This document shows positions 15,328-23,781 of a DNA stretch of 40,531 nucleotides, in pieces. The notes under the pieces were generated by a model. It searched no databases. It saw only the letters and a list, made by a program, of their open reading frames with translations, and was not told the DNA's origin. This DNA comes from an uncultured Collinsella sp. (GTDB taxonomy: Bacteria; Actinomycetota; Coriobacteriia; Coriobacteriales; Coriobacteriaceae): contig CAAEUX010000035.1 of NCBI GenBank assembly GCA_900759335.1, positions 1 through 40,531 of the forward strand, given 5' to 3'. Every line of letters begins with the position of its first letter. The first letter of the stretch is position 1. The translations under genes were made by a program, and so were the position numbers.

Positions 15328-16225
15328 TGTAAGGAAACGTGGCGGATTGGGACGTGGACTCAATGCTTTGGTCTCAGAGGCCGAGTATGAGACCGGTGGT
15401 TCGGCTGCATCGGCTTCGAATGCCGCATCTGAAACAAAACTACCTATTGAGGATATCGTTCCCAACCCTAATCAGCCGCGAATTCACTTTAACGAAACTG
15501 AACTTCGTGAGTTGAGCGAATCAATCCAAGAACATGGCGTCTTGCAGCCGCTTTTGGTTCGCAAGCATGGAAACGGCTATGAGATCATCGCTGGTGAGCG
15601 TCGTTACCAAGCGTCAAAGCTTGCTGGTCTTGAGGAGCTGCCTGTCATCATTAAAGATGTTAATGATGAAGAGATGCTGGCTCTTGCTCTGATCGAAAAC
15701 CTTCAGCGTTCTGATCTGAATCCCGTCGAAGAGGCTAAGGGCTATCGCCAGCTTATCGATGCCAGCGGTATGACCCAGGAGGCATTGTCGAAGGCAGTCA
15801 GCAAGTCACGCTCTGCAATTACAAACTCGCTGCGCCTTCTCGATCTCCCTGAAGTTGTTCAGCAGATGATTTTTGAGGGCAAACTTACTGCTGGTCATGC
15901 ACGTGCGATTCTTGCAGTTCCCTATGAGGACGCTCGAATTCGACTTGCAGAGAAGGTTGTTGCAGAGGGCCTTTCCGTAAGAGCGACAGAAAATCTTGCT
16001 CCGTTGTTTTCTGCCGGAGAGACACCTAAGACGCCGAGGCCTGCAACGCCTCAGTCTTTTAAAAAGGCTGCCCGCGTGCTTCGTCAGGTTTTTAATACCA
16101 ACGTGCGTGTTAAGAGCTCGCGTGGAAAGAATAAGATTGAGATTGAGTTTAAAGACGAGGAAGAGCTCTCCCGTATTCTTGGCGAAATGATTCAGTTTGA
16201 TCAAGGAGGCCAAGATGAGGAATAG
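15320..16225 (+). CDS. parB: Chromosome-partitioning protein ParB (Spo0J)
   Basis: A CTP-dependent clamp that loads at parS and slides along DNA. It is 301 residues, the normal size. The N-terminus has the ParA-interacting type RKRGGLGRGLNAL; the CTP-binding region includes GVLQPLLVRKHGNGYEIIAG and the family box GERRYQASKLAG; the helix-turn-helix is MTQEALSKAVSKSRSAITNS; a C-terminal dimer domain ends the protein. The start is GTG 15320 within the end of parA, so translation is coupled. Its own target sites lie about 0.9 kb upstream. Confidence 0.95.
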   Translation: MPSVRKRGGLGRGLNALVSEAEYETGGSAASASNAASETKLPIEDIVPNPNQPRIHFNETELRELSESIQEHGVLQPLLVRKHGNGYEIIAGERRYQASKLAGLEELPVIIKDVNDEEMLALALIENLQRSDLNPVEEAKGYRQLIDASGMTQEALSKAVSKSRSAITNSLRLLDLPEVVQQMIFEGKLTAGHARAILAVPYEDARIRLAEKVVAEGLSVRATENLAPLFSAGETPKTPRPATPQSFKKAARVLRQVFNTNVRVKSSRGKNKIEIEFKDEEELSRILGEMIQFDQGGQDEE

Positions 16226-16469
16226 GATTTTAACTGCGATTGCATTGGCGACGACTGTCGCGGCTGGTGCCTTTGCTGGCTATAAGATCGCGACAGACGG
16301 TGAACTTCGAGGTCGTTTGCTTCGTAGTGCGCAAGATATTGTCGATACATCCAAGAAGAAAATGGATGTTATGACAGAAGATGTTGCCATGCGTACGGCT
16401 CAGGTAACGAAGAATCCCAAGATTAATCAAGGTTGGGTTAGTAACCAATGGGAAAATGTAGGCTATTAG
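16215..16469 (+). CDS. Small membrane-anchored protein after parB
   Basis: I do not recognise this 84-residue protein. The start is ATG 16215, chosen because AAGGAGG lies at 16203-16209; it overlaps the end of parB by 11 bases. A hydrophobic segment at about residues 5-25 (LTAIALATTVAAGAFAGYKI) could be a signal anchor. The rest is a short charged helix (LLRSAQDIVDTSKKKMD) with a polar tail. The layout, hydrophobic anchor plus amphipathic helix, resembles YtxH-like small proteins. Coupling to parB suggests coexpression, not necessarily shared function. Confidence 0.75.
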   Translation: MRNRILTAIALATTVAAGAFAGYKIATDGELRGRLLRSAQDIVDTSKKKMDVMTEDVAMRTAQVTKNPKINQGWVSNQWENVGY

Positions 16470-16497
16470 GTACCTAACAATTACTTAGCATATTTTG

Positions 16498-16539
16498 AGG
16501 GGTCCTTGTCTGATTCACGAGGCAAGGACCCCTTATTTT
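16498..16539 (+). terminator. Terminator of the rsmG/parAB region
   Basis: An 11-bp stem AGGGGTCCTTG/CAAGGACCCCT (16498-16508, 16523-16533) is followed by TATTTT. It stands 28 bases after the stop of the small membrane gene. Confidence 0.85.
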
Positions 16540-16587
16540 GGCCGTAAAAAATGGGACAGGTAGCAGCTGATTCAAAATTAAGGTCAA

Positions 16588-16630
16588 TAAATAAAACGGC
16601 CCCGGTTGCATCTCCTGCAACCGGGGCCGT
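16588..16630 (-). terminator. Terminator of rlmN
   Basis: A perfect 15-bp stem ACGGCCCCGGTTGCA (16596-16610 with 16616-16630) with loop TCTCC is followed on the minus strand by TTTTATTTATT. It is independent of the plus-strand terminator at 16498. Confidence 0.9.
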
Positions 16631-16634
16631 TCGA

Positions 16635-16650
16635 TGTTTCACATGAAACG
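16635..16650. promoter_or_regulatory. parS-like site beside rlmN
   Basis: TGTTTCACATGAAACG has two differences from parS (central CG to CA and the final A to G). It lies in the rlmN 3' non-coding gap, 2.2 kb from the main cluster. Confidence 0.45.
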
Positions 16651-16668
16651 TTTTGGGGTGCGACTCCC

Positions 16669-17721
16669 CTATGCGTTCTTATGAACTTTAAAGCGCTGCT
16701 TCAGCTGTCCGCAAGCGGCGTCAATATCGTTACCACGGGAGTTACGAATCGTGGTCTCGATGCCACGGGACTCAAGACGACGCTGAAGATCCTCAACCTT
16801 ATGAATCGGCGACGGCTTGAGCGGGCTGCCCTCGATGTCGTTAAGCTGAATCAGGTTAACGTGGCACAACGTTCCCTCGCAGAAGTCGCAGAGCGCCTGC
16901 ATCTCGGGATTCGTATCGTTGACGCCTTCGATCATGGCATACTCATAGGTCGGGCGGCGGCCAGTCTTCTCAGTGTAGAGCTGCAGCGCCTCATGAAGGC
17001 GCAGAAGCGTGTACTTCTTGACGCCAGGCATAATCTTGTTGCGCGTGGACTGGATGGCGGAGTGCAACGACACAGCGAGCGTAAACTGCTCGGGGATATC
17101 GGCAAATTTGCGAATACCGGGAATAACGCCGCTGGTGGAGACGGTGAGGTGACGAGCGCCGATACCGATGCCATCGGGGTCGTTGAGGATTCGCAGCGCC
17201 TTGAGAACCTCATCGTAGTTGGCAAACGGCTCGCCCTGGCCCATGAAGACAACGCTCGTGGCACGCTCGCCAAAGTCGTTAGATACATGAAGCACCTGGT
17301 CGACGATCTCTTGAGCGGTCAGCGAGCGCTTGAGGCCGTTGAGACCGGTGGCGCAAAAGGCGCAGCCCATGCCACAGCCTGCCTGGGTGGAAACGCAGAC
17401 AGAAAGCTTGTTACGGCGGGGCATACCGACAGTCTCGACGGAAATGCCGTCGTGGTACTCGAGCAGATACTTTCGAGAGCCATCTTTGGAAACCTGCTTG
17501 GTGAGTTCAGTCGGCGTGTCAAAGGCAAAAGCCTCTTTAAGCTGCTCACGGAAAGCCTTGGGAAGGTTGGTCATATCGTCAAACGAACAAACGTTCTTCT
17601 CAAAGACCCATTCGATGAGCTGCTTCGCGCGGAAGGCGGGCTGGCCAAGTTTGGCCACGAGCTCGCGAATATCGTTTTGGCTCAAGTCGCGAATGTCCTG
17701 AGATTTAGTCCTGGGATTCAT
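16669..17721 (-). CDS. rlmN: 23S rRNA/tRNA adenine-C2 methyltransferase RlmN
   Basis: A radical-SAM enzyme that methylates A2503 of 23S rRNA and A37 of some tRNAs at carbon 2. The 350-residue protein has the CX3CX2C iron-sulfur motif CGMGCAFC (Cys116, 120, 123), and the family segments VVFMGQGEPFANYD, HLTVSTSGVIPGI and FTLAVSLHS. The methyl-carrying Cys is near the C-terminus in NSRGNDIDAACGQL. The RlmN-type rather than Cfr-type assignment is by chromosomal context and general pattern. It is transcribed against replication and has its own terminator. Confidence 0.94.
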   Translation of the reverse strand: MNPRTKSQDIRDLSQNDIRELVAKLGQPAFRAKQLIEWVFEKNVCSFDDMTNLPKAFREQLKEAFAFDTPTELTKQVSKDGSRKYLLEYHDGISVETVGMPRRNKLSVCVSTQAGCGMGCAFCATGLNGLKRSLTAQEIVDQVLHVSNDFGERATSVVFMGQGEPFANYDEVLKALRILNDPDGIGIGARHLTVSTSGVIPGIRKFADIPEQFTLAVSLHSAIQSTRNKIMPGVKKYTLLRLHEALQLYTEKTGRRPTYEYAMIEGVNDTNPEMQALCDFCEGTLCHVNLIQLNDIEGSPLKPSPIHKVEDLQRRLESRGIETTIRNSRGNDIDAACGQLKQRFKVHKNA

Positions 17722-17736
17722 GGAAGCCTTTCGATT

Positions 17737-17766
17737 TTGGGGAAACGTAGAGGGTATCGCTACAAT
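17737..17766 (+). promoter_or_regulatory. Possible ddl promoter
   Basis: TACAAT at 17761-17766 makes a good -10; TTGGGG at 17737-17742 with an 18-bp spacer is a weak -35. It lies 40 bases before ddl, in the divergent gap with rlmN. Confidence 0.45.
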
Positions 17767-17806
17767 ATGGTATCAGCTGCAGAAATTATAGAGGAGGAGT
17801 CTGCCC

Positions 17807-18772
17807 ATGCCGGGTAAAAGCCTAGAGAACATGCACGTAGCGGTCTTGGCGGGCGGTCATTCCGCTGAGCGCGAGATCTCGCTCAATTCGGGAAAGAACG
17901 TCGTGGCTGCCTTGAAGGAGGCCGGCTACACCTCGGTGGAGCTGCTCGATACGGCCGCCGATGACTTTATGGTAACCATGGCAACCGGCGGTTTCGACGT
18001 GGCATTTATCGCCATGCACGGCGCCGGCGGTGAGGATGGTGCCATGCAAGGTGCCATGGAGACCCTGGGTATCCCCTACACGGCCTCGGGCGTGCTTGCC
18101 AGCGCCTGCGGTGCCGACAAGGAGGTCTCTAAGCTCCTGTACGCTAAGGCGGGCATTCCCGTTGCCCCCGGCCTCGCGCTCGAGGTGGGCGATGAAGTCG
18201 ATATCGATCATATCGTCGAGGTTTGTGGCGAGCGCTGCTTTGTGAAGCCGGCCGTCAACGGTTCCAGCTATGGCATTTCCCTGGTCCATGAGCCCTCCGA
18301 GCTGCCCGCGGCAATCGCCAAGGCGTTTGAGTACGGCGACAAAGTGCTGGTCGAGAAGTGCATCGAGGGTACCGAGATCACCGTCGGCGTATACGGCGAA
18401 GATGACGTGCGCGCCCTGCCGATTGTCGAGATTCGTAAGCCCGAGGACTGCGAGTTCTACGATCTGGACGTGAAGTATATCGACCCTACGGACATCCATC
18501 GCATTCCGGCGCAGATTTCACCCGAGAATTACGCTCGCGCTCAGGAGCTTGCCTGCGCCGCTCACAAGGCCCTCGGTTGCCTGGGTATCTCGCGCAGCGA
18601 CTTTATTGTGAGCGAGGACGGCCCCGTTATCCTCGAGACCAATACCATTCCCGGCATGACCGATACGTCGCTGTATCCGGATGAGATCCGCCACACCGAC
18701 GACATGACGTTCCCGCAGGTCTGTGATAGCCTGATCCGTATGGGCCTTCGTCGAGCGGGCGTTGCATGCTAA
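17807..18772 (+). CDS. ddl: D-alanine--D-alanine ligase
   Basis: An ATP-grasp enzyme that joins two D-alanines for peptidoglycan precursors in the cytoplasm. It is 321 residues, typical of DdlB-type enzymes. Visible motifs are VAVLAGGHSAEREISLNSG at the N-terminus, MHGAGGEDGAMQG in the substrate region, the ATP-grasp segment VEKCIEGTEITVGVY, and the C-terminal metal/phosphate motif VILETNTIPGMTDTSLYP. GAGGAGGAG precedes the ATG. The residue pattern around the active site looks D-Ala type, but D-Lac ligase activity cannot be excluded by eye. Its last bases overlap the start of the next gene. Confidence 0.93.
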   Translation: MPGKSLENMHVAVLAGGHSAEREISLNSGKNVVAALKEAGYTSVELLDTAADDFMVTMATGGFDVAFIAMHGAGGEDGAMQGAMETLGIPYTASGVLASACGADKEVSKLLYAKAGIPVAPGLALEVGDEVDIDHIVEVCGERCFVKPAVNGSSYGISLVHEPSELPAAIAKAFEYGDKVLVEKCIEGTEITVGVYGEDDVRALPIVEIRKPEDCEFYDLDVKYIDPTDIHRIPAQISPENYARAQELACAAHKALGCLGISRSDFIVSEDGPVILETNTIPGMTDTSLYPDEIRHTDDMTFPQVCDSLIRMGLRRAGVAC

Positions 18773-21660
18773 TCGAGGACGCGGTTTCGTCAGGAACGCC
18801 GCAGTTTGTCATCGACTCCTATGCCACGCTTGCCGAACGCGCCAAAACGCAGTCCTTCGGCCTTATCGAGGAAGATGTGATTGTCCTCGATACCGAGACC
18901 ACGGGTCTTTCGGTGCAGGACAACGAGCTGATCGAGATCTCGGCGGCCCGTCTTTCGGGCCGCGAGGTTATCGACCGCTTCGATACCTTCGTGCATCCCA
19001 AGCAGCTGATTCCTGCCGAGATTACCGAGCTCACGAGCATTACAAATGCCGATGTGGCAGATGCCCCGTCGCCCGTTGAGGCCGTCGCCGCCCTCGCCGA
19101 TTTTGTCGGTGGTTGCCCGGTGATTGCACATAACGCCACGTTCGACCGCTCGTTTATCGAGTCGGTCAAAGGCGGCGTCAACGTGAGCGATATTTGGATT
19201 GATTCGCTGGCGCTGTCGCGCATCGCGCTACCGCGCCTGGCCTCGCACAAGCTGTCTTTTATGGCCGATCTGTTTGGCTGTGACTCGGTATCACACCGTG
19301 CCAATGCCGACGTCGACGCCCTGTGTGGCGTATGGCGCGTGTTGCTTGTGGCACTCACCGACTTGCCCCAGGGCCTCATGGCGCGCCTAGCCGACATGCA
19401 TCCGGACGTGCCTTGGTCCTATCGTCCTATCTTCTCATTCTTGGCAGGGCAGAGCCCTGGTTCTATCTTCTCTCTCAGCGCCGCTCGTGCTGACGTTCTC
19501 AAGGCCGATCGCGCCGACGATCGGGTGGACGCCGACGAACTACCGGTCCTCAAGATGCCGAGTCGTGAGGAGATTGAGGCAGACTATGCGCCGGGTGGCC
19601 TGGTCAATCGCATGTACCCCACTTACGAGCCGCGTGATGAGCAGATCGCGATGGCGCTCGAGGTCCGCGATGCGCTGGTCACGGGCACTCATCGTGTAAT
19701 TGAGGCGGGCACAGGCGTCGGCAAATCGATGGCCTATCTGGTGCCTTTTGCCGAGGCAGCACGCCGTAACAACATCACGGTTGGTATTGCGACCAAATCG
19801 AACAATCTTGCCGACCAGCTCATGTACCATGAGCTGCCAAAACTTGCCGAGCAACTGGAAGGTGGTCTGTCATTTTGCGCTCTCAAGGGGTATGACCACT
19901 ATCCGTGCCTGCGCAAGCTTGAGCGCATGAGCCGCGGCCAGGTCGAGATTACCACCAAGCGCGATCCGGCGGACACGCTCACGGCGGTCGCGGTCATTAT
20001 GGCGTACGTCTGCCAATCAGCCGATGGCGACCTCGACTCACTTGGCATTCGGTGGCGCAGCGTCAACCGCCCCGACTTTACGACGGCCTCGCGCGAGTGT
20101 GCTCGTCGCCTCTGCCCGTTTTTCCCTGATAAATGTTTGGTCCACGGCGCCCGCCGTCGTGCGGCGCATGCCGATGTGGTGGTCACCAACCATTCCCTGC
20201 TGTTCCGCAATGTTGCGGCCGAGGGCAGGATTTTGCCTCCGATTCGTCATTGGGTAATCGACGAGGCCCATTCTATCGAGCGCGAGGCGCGCCGTCAGTG
20301 GGCGCGCGTGGTGTCGGCGGACGAATCACGCGTTCTGTTTGAGCGCCTGGGTGGCTCGAGCACCGGCGCGCTAAGCCAGGTTTCCCGTGATTTGGCAACC
20401 TCCGAGGGCTCTACGCTCTATCTGGGCCTTACTGCCAAGGCGACGTCGACGGTTGCGCGCGCGAGCATGGCAATCGCCGACGTGTTCGATGGCGTTCGCG
20501 AGCTCGGCCGCCGTGCCCGTGGGGGTTATGACAATGCCAATCTATGGATTGGCCCCGAGCTGCGCGAATCTGACGACTGGCATGATTTCTTACCGTCGGC
20601 CTACACTGCCATCGACGCATTGGAACAAGCTGACAAGAGCGTCGACGCGCTGGTGCAAGCCGTCGCCGCCGACAAGCCCGAGGTTGTTGTCGACCTGGGT
20701 GATATCTCGCGCCGCCTGCACGAGCTGGCTGAGAACCTCAAACTCATCATTGATGGCACCGATGAACACTACGTGTATTCGCTGCGGGTCAATCGCAGGT
20801 TGCGCGCCGGTGGAGAGTCAATGACCGCAGAGCGCATCGACATTGGCGAGGCCTTGGCAACCGAGTGGCTGCCCGAGGTTCACACGGCTATCTTTGCCTC
20901 GGCGACCATGACGGTGTCCAAAAGCTTTGAACACTTTAACCACGCGGTCGGCCTCGATCGCATCGGTGCTTCAACATCCTCATCGTTGCACTTGGACTCG
21001 AGCTACGACTTCGATTCGAACATGGCTGTAGTCGTTGCGGGCGATATTCCCGATCCGCGCGATCGTGAGAGCTATCTTACGGCGCTCGAGCGCGTGCTGG
21101 TCGACGCCCATCTTGCCATGGGCGGATCGGTGCTCACACTGTTCACCAATCGGCGCGACATGGAAGACCTGTACGCCCGCGTTGAACCCAAGATGGCCCG
21201 TGCGGGTCTGGAGCTCAACTGCCAGCAGCGCAACTCATCTCCTCGTCGCCTGCGCGACCGGTTTATCAACGAGCCGACCTCGTCGCTTTTTGCTCTTAAG
21301 GCCTTTTGGGAGGGATTCGACGCCAGCGGCGAGACGCTGCGCTGCGTCATCATTCCCAAGCTGCCGTTCTCGAGCCCTACGGACCCGCTCTCGTGCGAGC
21401 GCAACCTGCGCGAAGACCGCGCTTGGGCGCGCTATTCGCTGCCCGAGGCGGTGCTCGAGGTCAAGCAGGCGGCCGGCCGCCTTATCCGCTCGTCGACCGA
21501 TTGCGGCGTGCTGATTCTGGCCGACCCGCGCCTGGTGACGAAGGGCTACGGAAAGAAGTTCTTAACGTCGCTGCCCACGAGCTCCTACCAGCGCATCGAA
21601 TCGGCGCAGATCGGGCACTATCTGCAACTGTGGCGCGCACGCCACGAGCGGCGGCGCTAA
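18766..21660 (+). CDS. dinG: DnaQ exonuclease-DinG helicase fusion
   Basis: A 964-residue protein joining a DEDD 3'-5' exonuclease to an XPD/DinG-type superfamily 2 helicase. The exonuclease motifs are VLDTETTGL (about 40-48), VIAHNATFDRSF and SHRANADVDAL. The helicase has Walker A EAGTGVGKSMAY, DEAH box VIDEAHSIERE (about 495), and a C-terminal AAGRLIRSSTDCGV motif VI. Four Cys suitable for a 4Fe-4S cluster lie between motifs I and II (HYPCLRKL, and three in ECARRLCPFFPDKCLVH). The ATG overlaps ddl by seven bases, so translation is probably coupled. Such fusions are known in Gram-positive bacteria as DinG/YoaA-like enzymes that unwind damaged or structured DNA. Its stop codon overlaps that of the convergent WYL gene. 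Confidence 0.92.
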   Translation: MLIEDAVSSGTPQFVIDSYATLAERAKTQSFGLIEEDVIVLDTETTGLSVQDNELIEISAARLSGREVIDRFDTFVHPKQLIPAEITELTSITNADVADAPSPVEAVAALADFVGGCPVIAHNATFDRSFIESVKGGVNVSDIWIDSLALSRIALPRLASHKLSFMADLFGCDSVSHRANADVDALCGVWRVLLVALTDLPQGLMARLADMHPDVPWSYRPIFSFLAGQSPGSIFSLSAARADVLKADRADDRVDADELPVLKMPSREEIEADYAPGGLVNRMYPTYEPRDEQIAMALEVRDALVTGTHRVIEAGTGVGKSMAYLVPFAEAARRNNITVGIATKSNNLADQLMYHELPKLAEQLEGGLSFCALKGYDHYPCLRKLERMSRGQVEITTKRDPADTLTAVAVIMAYVCQSADGDLDSLGIRWRSVNRPDFTTASRECARRLCPFFPDKCLVHGARRRAAHADVVVTNHSLLFRNVAAEGRILPPIRHWVIDEAHSIEREARRQWARVVSADESRVLFERLGGSSTGALSQVSRDLATSEGSTLYLGLTAKATSTVARASMAIADVFDGVRELGRRARGGYDNANLWIGPELRESDDWHDFLPSAYTAIDALEQADKSVDALVQAVAADKPEVVVDLGDISRRLHELAENLKLIIDGTDEHYVYSLRVNRRLRAGGESMTAERIDIGEALATEWLPEVHTAIFASATMTVSKSFEHFNHAVGLDRIGASTSSSLHLDSSYDFDSNMAVVVAGDIPDPRDRESYLTALERVLVDAHLAMGGSVLTLFTNRRDMEDLYARVEPKMARAGLELNCQQRNSSPRRLRDRFINEPTSSLFALKAFWEGFDASGETLRCVIIPKLPFSSPTDPLSCERNLREDRAWARYSLPEAVLEVKQAAGRLIRSSTDCGVLILADPRLVTKGYGKKFLTSLPTSSYQRIESAQIGHYLQLWRARHERRR

Positions 21661-22574
21661 AGCGGACAGACGAGGGTTTTTGCCATATCGCACAGACGCT
21701 TTGACAGGGCGGGGTCATCCAAGATGTGGATGGCTCCGCCCGCTGCAATTATCTGGCTCAGTAGCCAACGCTCGGAGCCGTAATGCACGGTTACCGTTGC
21801 CATGTCTGCTCCGCTGCGCTCGATTAGGGTGATGCCGGCCCAGTCCAGATGCTCCGCCATATCGAATGGCATCAAGAGCTTTGCGCTACGCTGTGTTCGG
21901 GCAAGGGAATCGTGGAGGGATGCAACGTCCGGTGCGTGAGACACGACGGAGTCTTCCGTCAAGGTGAGTCCCTCGATTTTATCCATGCGATAGGTGCGCT
22001 GCTCATCGACCGCGATGTCCCAGGCAATCAGGTATGTTTGGTCGCCGTTTGCCGTAATGCGCAAGGGGTCGACCAGACGCTCGCGTGGCCGTGCATCGTC
22101 CATCGAGCGATACGAGATGCGGCAGCGAACGCCGTCCTGAATGGCGCAGCTCAGCTGCTGCCAGTGCGACCCGTGGTTGACGGTGTCAAAGACGCGCTGG
22201 TTATAGCCGAGCTCTTCGGGTAGAAGGGCATGTCGAATCCGAGCTGCCGTCTGTGGCTCGATCCCCAACGATTCAAGTTCATGGTTGAGCACAGCGCCCT
22301 CGGCGGCACTCAGACGCAACGGTAGCACACGCCCGGCGTCACCGGTGAGGACCACACGCTCGCCGCGGCATTCGCAGATGATGCGCGCGCCCGATTCTCG
22401 GTCCGCGAGTGTCGAGACGATCTCGAGAATCTCGTCGAGCGACACCCCCGTGATGTCAAAGCGACTGCAAATCTCGGTTCGTGTCATGCCGCCCTCGCCG
22501 GCGGCGTAGAGGGCCTCCATGATGTCGATGGCGCGCGAGAGCCTCTGCTCGCTGGTGAGTTTACGCACGGGCAT
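21657..22574 (-). CDS. WYL-domain regulator, PafC-like
   Basis: A 305-residue transcriptional regulator. The N-terminus is an HTH region (LSRAIDIMEALYAAGEGGMTRTEICSRF), the middle and C-terminus a WYL domain (RISYRSMDDARPRERLVDPL, then TYLIAWDIAVDEQRTYRMDKIEGL, where the usual WYL is YLI). It is the second gene of a two-gene unit: its start overlaps the upstream WYL gene by 14 bases, as with PafB and PafC, which respond to DNA damage in mycobacteria. Proximity to DinG is suggestive, but a DNA-damage role here is inference. Its TAG stop shares bases with the convergent DinG stop (CTAA at 21657-21660). Confidence 0.8.
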   Translation of the reverse strand: MPVRKLTSEQRLSRAIDIMEALYAAGEGGMTRTEICSRFDITGVSLDEILEIVSTLADRESGARIICECRGERVVLTGDAGRVLPLRLSAAEGAVLNHELESLGIEPQTAARIRHALLPEELGYNQRVFDTVNHGSHWQQLSCAIQDGVRCRISYRSMDDARPRERLVDPLRITANGDQTYLIAWDIAVDEQRTYRMDKIEGLTLTEDSVVSHAPDVASLHDSLARTQRSAKLLMPFDMAEHLDWAGITLIERSGADMATVTVHYGSERWLLSQIIAAGGAIHILDDPALSKRLCDMAKTLVCPL

Positions 22575-23583
22575 ACTCGTGCACCGTCCTTTCGATGAGG
22601 TGGTTCCACGCCTGCTTGAGCGATTTGGGGGCCATGGGCCTCATGCCGTCCATGGCGTGGGCCATGCAAAATGAGGCGGCGGCTTCAAGGTCGCGCACGT
22701 CGACGGTCCAGGTCCATCCCACATCGGTGTGTGCGAGCTCACCTCGCCCGCGCGTGAGGCCGTTGATCATATCGATCTGCGTCTGAGGGGCGAACGAGAA
22801 CGTGGCTGCAACGGGCGGTCGGTCGGCAAAATCGAATTCAAAGAACAGATAGTCGTTGAGATTGAAGTCCGCGGGGATGACGTAGGCCTTCGAAGGACGC
22901 CAAGCGCGAACGATACGGTCGCAGCGGAATGTCCTGATGTCGCCGGTGACGTTGTCGAGGCCGCAGAAGTACGCCACGCCCTCGCGCTCGAACATGCCGT
23001 AGACGCAGACGGTACGTTCTTTCTGCTCACCGCGTCCGTTCTGATATAAAAATCGCAGCGCGCATCGCTCGGCAAAGGCGCTCCATACCGCATCGACGGT
23101 GGGAGAGCGGCGGATCGGTGCTTCGTCCACCGTCGTCCTACCGGTGAGGTAGGCAATCTTGGAGCGAATATCGGCAAGCGGTGCGGCAAAAGTGGATGAG
23201 CCGGCCGCTAGTGTCTGGTCGATGGCGTTGAGCAGGATATCGGCGTCGTCTGCGGTGATGAGGCCGCCTGCTGCAAAGGTGTGCTCGCGGTCGATTGTCC
23301 ACGAGCTTTCCTCGGTCTCCTGTGCACCGGCGGGGCGAACCTCCTTGATTAAGATGCCACGCTCGAGCAGTTTGTCACGATCGCGTCGAAACTTGCGCTT
23401 ATCCGAGTCGATATTGCCCGAGCCATATCCCAGGTCAGAATCCAAGACGATCTGCTCGGTCGTCAGCGGTTCGGGGGAGCTATTGAGCACAAAGAAAAGA
23501 TTGAGGATGCGCTGAGCCGTTTTATCGAAACTGGGCTCCGAATTTCCCTTTTTAATTGTCTCGGTCGTGTCGCTTGCCGTCAT
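22561..23583 (-). CDS. WYL-domain regulator, PafB-like
   Basis: A 340-residue regulator. After a charged N-terminal extension it has a winged helix (KTAQRILNLFFVLNSSPEPL, with IDSDKRKFRRDRDKLLERGI) and a WYL-type domain (LRFLYQNGRGEQKERTVCVY, VAYFCGLDNVTGDIRTFRCDRI, where YFC replaces WYL). A C-terminal WCX-like extension follows. ATG 23583 is preceded by GAGGA. WYL proteins sense ligands, in some cases single-stranded DNA; with its overlapping partner it probably forms a heterodimer. No operator is evident upstream. Confidence 0.8.
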   Translation of the reverse strand: MTASDTTETIKKGNSEPSFDKTAQRILNLFFVLNSSPEPLTTEQIVLDSDLGYGSGNIDSDKRKFRRDRDKLLERGILIKEVRPAGAQETEESSWTIDREHTFAAGGLITADDADILLNAIDQTLAAGSSTFAAPLADIRSKIAYLTGRTTVDEAPIRRSPTVDAVWSAFAERCALRFLYQNGRGEQKERTVCVYGMFEREGVAYFCGLDNVTGDIRTFRCDRIVRAWRPSKAYVIPADFNLNDYLFFEFDFADRPPVAATFSFAPQTQIDMINGLTRGRGELAHTDVGWTWTVDVRDLEAAASFCMAHAMDGMRPMAPKSLKQAWNHLIERTVHEYARA

Positions 23584-23781
23584 AGAGTCCTCGCATGAGA
23601 AGGTGGTTTGCTGCCATGATTTTAGTCCGATATGGAGATTAGGCTATATCCTTGTCCGCTCGGGGCGTTAAGATGGCCCGAATTCGGTCGTTTGCGCTCG
23701 CTCGGGGTATACTTTCGACTATATACGGTTCTAATGTGCATGCATTGGGCCTATTTGTCGGATTATGGATGTGGAGCGCAC

